64,000 nt of DNA. Origin: Alisma plantago-aquatica (taxonomy: Eukaryota; Streptophyta; Magnoliopsida; Alismatales; Alismataceae). Position numbers and translations under genes: made by a program. The stretch is from assembly GCA_963693085.1 (NCBI GenBank), contig OY856411.1, positions 112,039,267-112,103,266 on the forward strand, given 5' to 3'. The notes below the pieces were generated by a model, which worked only from the letters and a program-made list of their open reading frames with translations, was not told the DNA's origin and made no database searches. Of the stretch, positions 24,100 through 35,430 are shown piece by piece. Position 1 is the first letter of the stretch. The number at the start of each line of letters is the position of its first letter.

Positions 24100-24856
24100 T
24101 TAAGTTACCCATAGTCATTGGTTGTTTTGAATAAGTGACGACTAACTCCTATAGTTATCGATTACTTGTGAAAAACCAACAACTAAATCCAAATTTAAAT
24201 AAACAAAGTTGCCCTTGGTTAGGGTTTTAGTCGTCGGTTGCTAGAGAAAAACTGATGACTAACTCCTAAAAAAATAGTCTGACATAGTTGTCGGTCACCA
24301 ATGGAAAAACTAACGTCTATATACATATCAAAACAAAAAATTTTGATGTTAGGGACATAGTTGTCGGTTGTCTAATAAAAATCGACGACGAAGGAGCAAA
24401 TTGGGGGGAAAATATTGTCACGGGGCAAGGCATGAAAATACCTAGTCATTAATTTCTAGTTAACAACTGACGCTATAGACCCATCCCCTTAAAAAAAAGG
24501 TTTGTCTCATGAAGGGTGATTAGTCGTCAATTAGTTGACAGAGCTGATGATTAATCAAGGAATAAAAATTTTCACGGGGATATGGTGGGTTTTAGCAAAA
24601 ATCGATGCTGGATTGAAAATTTTGGAGGCAAATTTTCCCTACTAGAAAATTGTATTTTTACGGGTAATTTTAGACATTGTTTTCTTTGAAAAGAAATTGA
24701 TGTTAAAGTAAAAGTGGTACCCGTGTCTTTTGTAAATTGACATGACTTCACATATGGTGATGGTTGTCTTAAATAATTGACATCGTTGTTCTTTGGCGTC
24801 ATTTTTTTGTAACAAACACCATCAAAGGTGATGTTATATGTCATTCTGTACTAGTG
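24100..24856. repeat. Right subterminal repeats of the CACTA element
   Basis: Repeated gtcgtcggtt or gttgtcggtt motifs, for example near 24229, 24288 and 24360. Most are followed within about 25 bp by an (a)ctgatgac or cgacgac half, making imperfect stem-like units. They mirror those at the left end. Confidence 0.75.
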
Positions 24857-26519
24857 AGCTAGGTGCCATGTTGGTAGGCCACCTCCTCAATCTTGAGCTA
24901 GGTGCCTCATATGACCTCTGAAATTTGTGGTGTGGTCACTCTCAATATTCTCAGACTTTCTTAGTTGGTATGAGGGGTTCAGCCAAGTTATAAGTATATA
25001 ATGTGATATCCATAGTAACTTTATAGTTTGTAGGAAATAAATAAATATGCAACTCTTTAATTTGCAATCAATCTGGAAAATTTTGGAAAATGTCGACAAA
25101 CTGCAGCGAGTAGTCTTAGGTGTAACAACATAACTTTCTCAGGATCACTTGATGTCCAAGCAAAAGCAACAAAAGCAACCAATCAATCAATTATCATGAA
25201 ATTAAAGCATAATACCCATGTGTCAATAATTTATCTAAGATCCATCATTTAGACCGACTTAGGGTCCAAGTTAGGTTTTAGTTTCCTAACCCTCAATTAT
25301 CACCTTTTATGCCCTTTTGGTTCACAAATCCTAATCTTAACATTAATTGCATTTCTAATCTCAAGGAAAATCTAATATATCATTTAGTGAGTTATTATTT
25401 TCAAATTAGATCCAAGTTATCATTTTTATCCAAAAAGACCAAACTTTGATTATTAAGATCAATTGAACACATTAAGACCATCAAAACCTAGAAATTAGGA
25501 TTTTCATTCATCTAACACATTAAAGATAACAAGTTTGAGTACTTTTCGAGCTAGAGGCAAATCTAGGTTATGATTACATTTTAACTGGATTCCTTATATT
25601 TTTTCTAAAAATTTCATGTATTACTTACCTTCATTGGATCATCCTACTAAATGTTATGATTTTTCCAAATTTATTACGAGCAGACAAATTACATTGCGCC
25701 ACGTAGGGATGCGGCCAACTTAGCAAAAATGGCCATGGGACCGGAGCTGAGCCAATGGGCTCACACCATCTTGGCACCCCACGCCCACGTGGCAGTGCTA
25801 AAAAAAACTGGCCAAAAGACTACAAGGCCCACATACCTCTCATGAGTAGAAAGCGGCAAAAAAGGAATTTCCCCAAAAGGTCATTTCCTTCCTTTTTCCT
25901 CAAGTCTACAAGGATAGACGAAGTGGTCGATTTAAATCCCTGGTTGATTCTCTACTCTAGGACCTAGGAGTAGTGAGCAAGAACCGAGTGATCTTCTCAA
26001 AGTCTAACTGAAGCTTATCGTGATCTTTAATTGTTCGATGGAGGTGACCAAAGGAAGGTCGAGGTGAAGGTTTCCTTGCCGAAGAAGGTGATACAAGTAG
26101 GGTTCTAGAAGGGGCTTAACCAAGAATTGATAGTGAGGGAGGTCTCTCACTGTTCTGTCAGTCTCATGGGTGGAAATGAAGTGGAAATGAAGGGCTTTAT
26201 ATAGGTTTTCCCACCCAAGATACCCAATTCACATATCTGACTTCTAGAGAATTGGGGAAACCCTTGTTTCTCCTTGAGGTAGGATCATCCATGGATGGTT
26301 GCATCTACATTGATCTCTCCAACACAAAGGAAAAGAAATTGAGTGGATATATGGTAGACGGAGAGAGAATTCTTCCCAGGAGTCCACACTTGAATGTTCT
26401 ATACTTTCCATATCTGCCACGAGCCAGGAGACAACTTTTTGATCGTCAGGTCTGTTTGAAGGGTCAGCAAAACATGCACCAATCCGAGTATAGTTCTAAT
26501 ATGAAAAGAAATTGTGACA
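24857..26519 (-). repeat. Gypsy 3' LTR, right part (U3 side)
   Basis: On the minus strand the LTR begins TGTCACAATTTC at 26519, just after the chromodomain region of the gypsy polyprotein. A minus-strand TATA box, cctatataaagc, lies at 26194-26205. The LTR continues to 24857, where the CACTA element is inserted, and resumes at 13998. Open frames at 25755-25967 and 26252-26524 on + are not convincing genes. Confidence 0.6.
26194..26205 (-). promoter_or_regulatory. TATA box of the minus-strand gypsy LTR
   Basis: cctatataaagc on the minus strand, about 315 bp into the LTR from its U3 end at 26519, a normal position for a gypsy U3 promoter. Confidence 0.6.
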
Positions 26520-26549
26520 TTTAATATGAAATAATATTAATTCATACAC

Positions 26550-27760
26550 TTTATGGATTTTTTGTCAAATCCATATCTCTCACATATTTCATCCTTGTTC
26601 TTTCAAATTTTAAGGTAAACTCTATAATGACTTTTTCTAAATGTAGGAAAAGTTTGAGACCAAACCTCAAAAAGAAAAGATGCTTTCTTAATATGGAAGT
26701 CTCTCTCTTGTAAGGCATATTTTAAGCATTAATTCAATCATGTTCTCAGGGTATGTCAGCCTCCCTTGGAGTTCAATAAGTTCAATGCTCAACACATGGC
26801 TCAAATCCTTCACATAGAGCTTCAGATTGGACACATGGAACACATTATGCATCATACTATATTGTGGGGGTAAGTATAATGGTAATAAACTTCACCAGTC
26901 CTCTCTAGGGCCTCAAATAGACCTACATATCGGGGGCTTAGTTTTCCTCTGTTCTTAGCTACATCTTGGAGGGGTCAAATTTTTAGAAACACATAGTTGC
27001 CTATAGTAAAGTGTAAATCTAACCACTTTGCATCAACATATGACTTCTATCTATCATGGGCTCTCTTCAGCCTTTTCTTGATCAAAGTGACCTTATTAGC
27101 ATATAACTATAGTTCCTCTAACCTCAGCAAGGTCCTCTAACTGACATCATCCCAATGAAGTGATGACCGACACAACCTTCTATAAAGAGCTTTGTATGAA
27201 GGCATCCTAATACTGGCTTGATAGCTATTATTATAAGCAAACTTAGCTAAGGGTAAGTACTGCTCCCATGATCCACCCCAATCGAGCACACATTCTGGGG
27301 GTGGTTTGCTGTGCTGAATTTTAACCTTGCACCGAGTTCTTTATGCACTTGATTCAACAACTTAGAGGTGAACTTAGGGTCACGATCTGAGATAATTGAA
27401 CTCAGAACACCATGCAAACAAACTATTTCTCTAGCATACAGTTCAGCTAGGTTTGAGACCTTAGCATTGATTTTTAAGGCTAGGAAGTGTGCTGACTTGG
27501 TTAGGTGGTCCACCACAACCCATATTACATCATGACCTTTCTTTGTCTTAGGGAGACCCACCAAAAAATCCATAGTGATCTGGTCCCATTTCCACTCAGG
27601 AATCTCAATTGATTGCAATAATCTACTGGGTCACTGGTGTTCAGCCTTCACCATATGGCATGTGAAACAACTGGCCACATAGGCCGCTATGTCTCTCTTC
27701 ATTCCAGGCCACCAGAAACATCGCTACAAGTCTTTGAACATCTTGGCGGTGTCGAGGTCT
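26550..27760 (-). pseudogene. Gypsy integrase and degraded chromodomain region
   Basis: Integrase would insert the cDNA. A zinc-binding HHCC remnant ([20 protein letters not shown]) lies near 27725-27660. The core is open at 27618-27247: WDQITMDFLVGLP carries the first Asp and ISDRDPKF the second. Right after STANHP about 20 residues are missing, including the catalytic Glu segment, and the text resumes in another frame as VLDWGGSWEQYLPL. The C-terminal part shows GKLSPRYVG and HNVFHVSNLKLYV, then a weak chromodomain-like stretch ending near 26555. Confidence 0.88.
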
Positions 27761-28079
27761 ATAGTATACTTAAAACCATGAGCTTCTTGCAAGATATGAG
27801 TTTTCTAGGGTGAATCTTTAGGCATCCAAATACGACTCTAGTAGCAGATTCCACCATCTATACCTACCGAAAGGTGCATTTGTAGTTTTTCCATCAAACC
27901 TTTCATCTTTTCAAGCTCTAGGATGGCTAACTGGGCAGCTACTAACTCAGTCAATAGGTCAGGTTTTATCTGGATGTTAGCCAACAAATTCAATCTTCTA
28001 GTGGTTGCAAAGTCCACCTAGCAGACTCCTCTAGTTATCTTCACTGGGTAGGTATGAAAGTTGTGCATCTAAGCTATTT

Positions 28080-29447
28080 CTAACTAAGGGAATTTGCTAC
28101 AACATTATATTTTCTCAAGTGATAGGTGATGGTAAAATCATAGTCCTTCATATACTCCATCCATTGTCTTTGTCTCAAATTCAGGTCTTTCTGAGTTAGG
28201 AGGTATTTCAAGATTTTGTGGTCAGTGAGGATTTTAAAGGTGGATCCATATAGCTAGCATCTATAGATTTTTAGGGCATGAATGATCACTGCTAATTCCA
28301 GATCGTGTGTTGGGTAGTTCACTTCATTCAACTTGAGTTGTTTGGAGGCATAGGAAACAACATATTTATTCTGCTCCAACACACATCGAAGCCCCATCTT
28401 TGAAGCATCAATGAAGATCATAAAACCCTTGTTTGCCTTATGGTAGAGTCAAAATAGGCGTTGTGGTAAGATTTTCCTTCAATTCCTAGAATCAAGCTTC
28501 ACACAAGATAGAGCACACAAACTTCTCATATGTTTAGGTGAGCTTGGTGAGGGGTAAAGTGGTCTTTGAGAAATCCTTGATGAATCATTGGTAATACCCT
28601 ACCAATCCTAAGAAGCTGCATATCTTGGAAGGGTTCTTCAGTGCTGGCCAATCTCGTACAATCGACACTTTACTGGATCCACTGAAAGGGTCCTTTTGAA
28701 AATAACGTGTCCAAGGAACATGACATGGTCTATCCAAAATTTGCATTTTGAGAACTTTCCATAAAACTTCTACTTCCTTAGGATATCAAGGACTCCAACC
28801 ATGTGGTCACGATGTTGTTGTAAGTCATCGAAGTACACCAAGATGTCATATATGAATACTATGATAAAGGAGTCGATGAAATGTTGGAACACAATATTCA
28901 TGAGGTTCTTAAACACATTTGGGCAATTAGACAATCCAAACGGCGTGAGTAAAAACTCATAATGGACATAGTGGGATCAGAAAGTGGTCTTTGGGATATC
29001 CTCCCTCTTGACTTGCAACTGATGATAACCAGACCTCAGGTCAATCTTTGAAAAGATTCAAACTGACTTGAGTTGGTCAAACATGTCATCTATATGGGGT
29101 AAATGATACTTATTCTTAATGGTATCTTGGTTTATCATTTTATAGTCTATGCACATACGGAGCGATCTATCCTTCTTGTTGACAAAGAGGACTGGTGCTC
29201 CCCATGGAGAAGTTCTAGGTTGTATGAATCCTTTGTCTAGCAATTCCTATAGTTGTTTTTTCAACTCAAACAACTCAGTGGGGGGCACCCTATAAGGTGC
29301 ACTAGAAATAGGGTTTGTCCTAAGAGCTAACTCTATCGAGAAGTCCACTTCTCTCTTTGGAGGTATGCTAGGAAAATCATCCAGGAACACATCTACATAC
29401 TCACTTACTGCTTCTATTTCCTCTAAAGACTGCACCTTAGGCTCCAA
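28080..29447 (-). pseudogene. Gypsy reverse transcriptase and RNase H
   Basis: RT matches start at 29447 (FPSIPPKREVDFSIEL) and continue through [20 protein letters not shown] at 29232-29173 and a SGYHQLQV block. The catalytic box reads VFIYDILVYF near 28855-28825. Chromoviruses normally have two Asp here, and the first is now Tyr. RNase H follows: [15 protein letters not shown] near 28415-28375, then [19 protein letters not shown]. Stops at 29244-29246 and elsewhere, plus the active-site change, mark it dead. Confidence 0.9.
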
Positions 29448-29609
29448 TTTTTAATGTGATCACTTCTAGGAATGCCTGACAACCCTCGACTATCATCTGC
29501 TCTGCCTTTAAGGCTGACATGCACATGCTAGTGGTAAAATCCTTCCTACATCTAATGGTAACAGGTGGGTGACCTGGTCTCTCTATTCTTGTTTACTTTT
29601 CCCTATAAT

Positions 29610-29930
29610 CTATCTATGCTCTATAAGCATAGAGCCAATCCATGCCACAATTACATTAAAGCCATTCATGCCAAGCAGGATTAAATCTGTAGGGAGTTCA
29701 TAACTTAGGTATTTAACATATATAACTAGGGTTTTCAAAAGAGATGTAAAGACTTCATCACTCGGGGTAGTGACATCAAAAACATATCCTAAATCCCTAA
29801 TGTCCAAACAAAACATTGCAAAAAGATTTCTCAAAATAAAAGTATTGGTAGAGCCAGAGTTAAACACAACTTTAACATTTTGTCCCATGATCTCAAGCAT
29901 GCCTACATCATTTTTGTGATATTCAAACAA
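29610..29930 (-). pseudogene. Gypsy retropepsin domain, active-site Asp lost
   Basis: Aspartic protease that would cut the polyprotein. The 106-residue open frame includes VVFNSGSTNTFI, the position of the catalytic D-S-G. Here Asp is Asn, which would abolish cleavage. The later IVYVKYLSYELPTDLILLGMN portion corresponds to the second half of the fold, including the LGM turn. The frame is otherwise uninterrupted, so this change stands out as a direct loss of activity. Confidence 0.8.
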
Positions 29931-30039
29931 CTAAATTCTTACATATTTAAAGATAGGAAAAATAACTCTAAGGGAGGTTAACCTCTATCAGACGGTTGGC
30001 ATTAACATGTGCCTCTTCATTATCGATGGCAAAAACTCA

Positions 30040-30375
30040 AGCCTGTCAACATTCAACTGTAGGTGGGGATACTCCTGGTGGGGATGTGACAACTGGTTGT
30101 GCTACTTCTACTAGATGTGCCACTACTAGGCCTAGACCTCTCAAGTCAGGGGGGGAGTTGGCTTGGAAACTTCCTTCGTGTTGGAAATGAAAGCACACCT
30201 TCTTTTTGAAACGAAACTTGCCCTGGTGTGTCCTCCCACAGTTGCGGCATTTGGGGGGCAATTATCAGTGTGGGATTTTCCCTTTCCTCCATGTGACTTG
30301 CTGAAACTTGGACATATTCTCATTTTGTCCCCTTTTCCAAACTTTTCCTTTCCTTTCTATCATTCTGGCCTTGAT
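30040..30375 (-). pseudogene. gag: Tekay gag C-terminus with zinc knuckles
   Basis: The nucleocapsid end of gag. The minus strand reads KVWKRGQNENMSKF across a frame change into CRNCGRTHQGKFRFKKKVCF and then an HFQHEGSFQANSP-like end. Tekay proteins have a double Cys/His knuckle here. In this copy the second knuckle has lost Cys residues (CFHFQHEGSFQANSP in place of a CxxCxxxxHxxxxC pattern), so it could not bind zinc normally. The upstream capsid part is absent. Confidence 0.75.
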
Positions 30376-32900
30376 GTTTAAATTGTGAAATTTATAGTGG
30401 TTTGGTGAACATTTATACGATATTTGTACCAATAAAGGGGTTTATGCACAAATACCTCAATGAAAGTCAATTAAAAGACCATAGTTAGGTGTTCTAAACC
30501 TTAATCCAAGTTTTATATGTGTTTTCAATCATAAAATGAGCCTAAGTTTCAAATTTGGTTCAATTTGGATGTTGTTTGTGCAAGTTATGCAAGTTTAGGT
30601 ACATTCTATTTGAAGGTGTTTCTCTCCAAGGGAATTTTAGGGATTACCCTCTTATAAATGAGCTTATCTTTAAAAGCTATCAACCAATGGGGTTATTTAT
30701 TTGATTGAAGGATGGTGGGGATGGCCTAGAAGTCTCCATAGGCTTTTATAATCGGCATTTGATATTCAAGAAGCCCCGTATGAGTTGTCCTCTTGCATGG
30801 CCATGAAACCCTAGACTAAGGACACATGGAAAGTCCCATAGACTCCTCATGTTTGACCCCTTCTTTATAAAGCCATATCAACCCCTTCCCACCACCCAAT
30901 TTGAAAAATCTTGCTCTCCTTCTCTTTCCTCCAGCTTAGAGCATAGTTCCTACTCTATTTGTCCATGAAGGTGTTGTCCCAAGGTAAAATAGGGTGCTTA
31001 CCGTGGTGAAGAAGGCTCCTAGGGTTCCAAATTGCTCTATTTAGGGTTTCTAAAGCTCCTTCTTGGTGATTTCAACCAAAAATAGTAAGTTTCCTCCTTT
31101 CCTTCCCTATTTTCATTCTATTATTCTTCCTCCCACCTTATTCCATGTTAGAACCATGGCCTTCCATGGTGAAACCCCACCTAGAGCCCTTAAACACCTC
31201 ATCTCCATGTTCTTTTGCTAGGGTTTTTCACCTCTTAAGTGGAGAAGGAATTTCTTGCTCGAGATAGAAGCTTTGTTGGGGGAAACCAATCTCTATAGCT
31301 TGGTAATCTTGCTGCTTGAACCTTTCCACCTTCCTAGAGGTGATTTTTATAACCCTCTTCTCATATATTGCTTACTACATGCTTAAAACTCATGCTTCTA
31401 TGTTTAAAATTTATGATCTCCATCTCTATTTACCATGTTCTTCTAGAGTTTTGGTTTCTTACTATTTTACCTTCTCTAGAAGATCTAGTTTTGTTACCTA
31501 TGCATCTCCAACCCTGATCTTGGGTAAAATGGTGTTTTCTACCTCTCTCTCAATCTTTCCCTCTTCGAAGATTTCTGACTTGTCATTTCCTGATTGGTTC
31601 AAATTGAAAATTTCATATCTTTTAATCCGCTTGTCCGAAAATGACAAATATATATTTTGGAATCGGAAAATTAAGCCCTATCTAATAAAAATAGTTTCAA
31701 TGTCTGATTTCGAGGTTTGACAAAGGGTTGGAAATGAATTTAATGCATAAACTTCATAAAATCAACATAAAAAAATATTTTCTTGATCAAGAGAACCAAA
31801 AAAGTTCATTGGTGAGGTTTTTAGAGTCTAAATCTAAGTTTTTCTAAAAAGGTCTAAAATTAGGGTATCTATACATTAATGTGCATTATGTACTCTAATA
31901 CATGTTAATACATTGAAAATAGGCAAAGAGGAGCTTGGACTCAATTAAAGTGGTGAACATTAGTAATTGATATCATTAAGAGAGGTATGTGCATTCCTTA
32001 CACCCTAAGTTGGGATATTTTCAAACCAAGCCATATATTTCCCTAATGAGGCTTTAATGAACCTGATTTCCTCTATTCATGATTCTTTTGTTAAATTGCC
32101 TCAAAATTGTAATGATATTCTTTTCTTAGGTCTTGTACCCCACTGCCATGTTTCAAATATATGATGCTTTTACTTGCCATAGTTTCTCTTTAGCATGTTG
32201 ATTTCATTGTACTATTTAGCTATATTAGCGGTACTTTTGTACAACCACCCATAGATAGGGAATTCTCCCCTAGGGAATGTCATATTCTCCCCCCAAAAAA
32301 ATATGTCTAGGTACTGGGAATGTATTAATTCTCCCCTCACCTATGGTTGAGGTCCAGTAGGTGCCTCAACCCTACTTAGTTAATGTATTCAATATTAATC
32401 ATGAATAAAATTCCTTTACTATTTTAATGTTATGGCAAGCATCTATTTTGATTATGCCTAATACTCTTGTTCTTTTCATCTTGTGATGAAATCTTAGCTT
32501 TTACTTTCATGTTATTCCTTATCTTTTGTTCTTGATCATTATTTGACACATACCTTCTTTTTATCTCTCTTTATGGGTTATTTCCCAACCACCCAGGTTT
32601 AGATCAAGGTGTTGAACATGACCAAGGAGAACATAGCTTCCAACATTGACCTAGCTCTTAGAGATTTTGCTTGGAGGAAAATTTGAAGTAGTTTAGACTT
32701 CCCTCTACTTAGATCCTTATGTTGTATCATACATGTAAACCCTTATGGGAGATTATGATTTAATCTTGTAATCTTTTTTTTTAATTGAATATAGTCATTT
32801 GTTTAATTCCACAGCTACACTTTGGTTATTTTAAATGCCATCTATTGAAATTTGAAATTTTAAGTATTCTATCAAACAATCACAATACAAGAACACATTC
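30376..32900 (+). repeat. Gypsy LTR-like region related to 44873-46177
   Basis: Blocks match the LTR start at 44873-46177 on the + strand: aagtttcaaatttggttcaatttgga near 30545, then gcaagttatgcaa, then agctatcaac(c/t)aatg near 30678. A run agggtttc...tccttctt..gattttgacc/ttcaacc near 31040 also matches. A TATA-like ctttataaagcc lies at 30863-30874. The open frame at 31316-31720 falls in R-U5 and has no family resemblance. The right edge is not defined. Confidence 0.55.
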
Positions 32901-35430
32901 TTGTAAATCAATGTAAATGCTTTAACCTCGTCTTGTAATTGAATTCAACTACATCTATGTGCATTCCTTGATCCCTAATTTGAGATCGTTATTCATTATT
33001 ATCATCTAACTCATCATATTTAGGGTTAGAGTTAGGTTCTTAGATTCATCTACTAATTCTCATCTTTTTCTTTCATTTTATATTCATTAATCTCAACTTC
33101 TCTCATGTCATGTTCATTAAATTTTTGGAACCAATCATTTTTAACTCACTTGATATACAATTCTTCTCTTTTCATTGATGTCCATCCAAGTCTAGTTTTA
33201 GTATGTTTCATTCAATTTGGCTCAAGCCACATGTAATTAAAATAAAGGATTAAATAATCCATCATAGTAACTTCATTAGTTTCATCTTTCACTTGCCATC
33301 ACCATCAGTACTTTTTTCTTAATATCATTTATTATATTTAGATAAGTGTATAATGTTAATGACTTGTAATGTCATTCCCATAATCAACAATGATCATTCT
33401 TTATTATACTACTCACTTTAGCTTAAAAGAATGGTTTACGTTACATCTTCCTACACCATAATCTTGAGTCATCCTTAACAGTGCCTTGTTATGTAGCTTG
33501 TATAAAAGGACCCACATTCATGTGAGGGCTTACTCATCATTTCATATGTTAAATTAAAATAGATGCATTAGACTTAGATCATATTAGTAAGACTCGTCAT
33601 ATTCAATTGAAGTATTAATACTTACAACTTCACCATTTCATCACATTAACAACATCATATACAAGTTCTAACTTTATCACTCATAATCGTCTTAATACTC
33701 AACTTTTAGGATTTTCAAGAAGTCATTCCTTAGTTCAGCATATCACAAGAATCATATCATTTAGTAATCCAATCACAATTTATGGGTTCATTAAGGCTAT
33801 TCACAAACATGGAAACCCTAGTTTTCATTTTCACACATTTCATTCATCAATCATAAGTACACAATTAATTGACGCATTTGATGAACTTCCTCAACACAAA
33901 CCCTAATCAGAAAATGTGGTCACCTCATATTGATCCTTATGTGTATGTCATATTCAATTCCATTAAAATTCAACAATACACGTATATAATACATTCTAGT
34001 ACAATTCAAATATTGTTCTACATGTCATTTAAATTCCAAGCATATCGGCCATTGGGCTAATTTCTAGGCAATATTCACATGAAATAGCATAGTCATCTAT
34101 CTGTAGGATTCTCCATGGATCCTTAATCAATATATCAGGAACTAATCAAGTTTCAATCAATGAGAAGTAATCAAAATCAGTAGAATTTGAACCCCTAATA
34201 TCTTTCCCAAACCAATATCCAATCACATACATATACAAGCAAGGTTTTTGATTATTTTAGCCGAATAGAATTAGGCTTTAAACATGAATACAGAGCTTAT
34301 GTGGGAGAAAAATACTCACCTCAGGTGCCAAGAAAATAAAAACGTAGGCCAACCTCTAAAATTTTGGAAACCCAATCAAACTCTAGCAAATGAATCCATT
34401 TCTTCCTCCTCTCTACTAAGAAACCCTAGAAATAGATATTAGGAGAGAAAGAGTGAGAAAAGGGTATGATTTGATCTGATTTTGAATCAAATCATAGGAG
34501 GGATGGAATATTAACATGTGAGAGAATATTGACCATGAAACTCTATGCAAAGAAGCTAAACTTACTTGATTTCATATATCTCAGATAGAGAAACCCTAAG
34601 TCAACATCGCCACCACTTTCTCTTCTCAAAACCCTAGCTCTCCTCTGTCTCTAAAATTTCATTTCTTGGATAGGAATGACGAGTTATGATTATCTCCTTG
34701 TGTGTTAGGTTAGTCATATAGATGAATTGAGGTGCTTAGAACAATTGCAAACAAGCCCTCCATTGTATTTTTATTATGTTCAGACTGGTTGGTTGGCTGA
34801 GTTATAAACTCAATTGACACCACACTCTTCAGAACTCAAATATAATCCAAAAACTATGAAAATTTAACAAATTGTCTAAAATTGAGTTTATAAGATGCAA
34901 TTAAAATTTCAAATCATTTAGAATTACCAGTAAATAAATAAAAATAAAAAAACTAGACTGCTATATTGCAGTTTGTAGCATGGTCGGTCGAGTTTCTCCT
35001 GGGTAGAACTCGGCCGAAACCCCTCTCTATAGAGATCAAACATCATCTAAAAATTACGCCAATTCAATTTTATGTCTGTAATGGAGATTTCCAACTAAAG
35101 TTAAAATTTTAGATCAATTGGATGTACCAATAAAAAGATAAAATTAAAATACCAGACTACTATATTTCAATCTGAATACATGATCGGCTGAGTTTCTCTT
35201 GGTGAAACTCGACTGACAAACAGGTCGGAGAATTATTCAAAAATTATGAAAATTTTCAAGAGTTCTCATATTTGAGATATAAAAATCATATCCAAATTTC
35301 AACTAAATCAGATTATAAATAAAATACTAAAAATCATTTAGTGAGCCACTATACTTATCAAATTTTGTCTTCATATGTCATTAAAACCTAATTGTGGTCG
35401 ATTAGGGTTTTCAATTCTTAAACCCTAATT
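32901..35430 (-). repeat. LTR-like noncoding DNA, probably minus-oriented gypsy
   Basis: AT-rich and without genes. A 195-bp tandem repeat (34846-35370) and gtcggtcgag/actcggccga motifs suggest a gypsy U3. Polarity is inferred from resemblance to the next LTR. I could not define ends. Confidence 0.35.
34846..35370. repeat. About 195-bp tandem repeat, 2.6 copies
   Basis: Units start near 34848, 35046 and 35238. Each begins with (c/t)(c/a)aaaaa(c/t)tatgaaaatt-like sequence and passes through an a-rich ataaaaat stretch. The first two then reach gagtttctcctggg/gagtttctcttggt, followed by actcgg or actcga. Divergence is high, so the duplication is old. Confidence 0.6.

Larger units (their letters stand above)
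13999..24856 (-). mobile_element. CACTA (En/Spm) DNA transposon, 10.9 kb
   Basis: The right end, read inward on the minus strand, is CACTAGTACAG. The left end reads AACTAGTATAG, so its first base has changed from C to A; 9 of the first 11 bases match. The flanking 3-bp target duplication is intact: agc at 13996-13998 and agc at 24857-24859. Both subterminal regions carry GTCGGTT/AACCGAC-type repeats. Two transposon genes lie on the minus strand: TNP2-like (22775-19544) and Ptta/En-Spm-like (19160-16158). Both are broken, so the element is not autonomous now. Confidence 0.93.
26520..30375 (-). mobile_element. Tekay-type Ty3/gypsy chromovirus internal region, 5'-truncated
   Basis: Order on the minus strand is gag zinc knuckles, protease, RT, RNase H, integrase and a degraded chromodomain-like tail. 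This is the chromovirus order. The paired CCHC-like gag motif and the sequence style fit the Tekay/Del branch. The gag N-terminus and 5' LTR are missing: homology stops abruptly near 30375, where a + strand LTR-like region starts. The 3' LTR begins at 26519. Confidence 0.85.

Noticed and set aside
31316..31720. 134-residue + strand frame as a gene
   Set aside because: It lies in gypsy LTR-like DNA homologous to 45400-45900, where the frame is not conserved. Composition is hydrophobic/Ser-rich with no motif.
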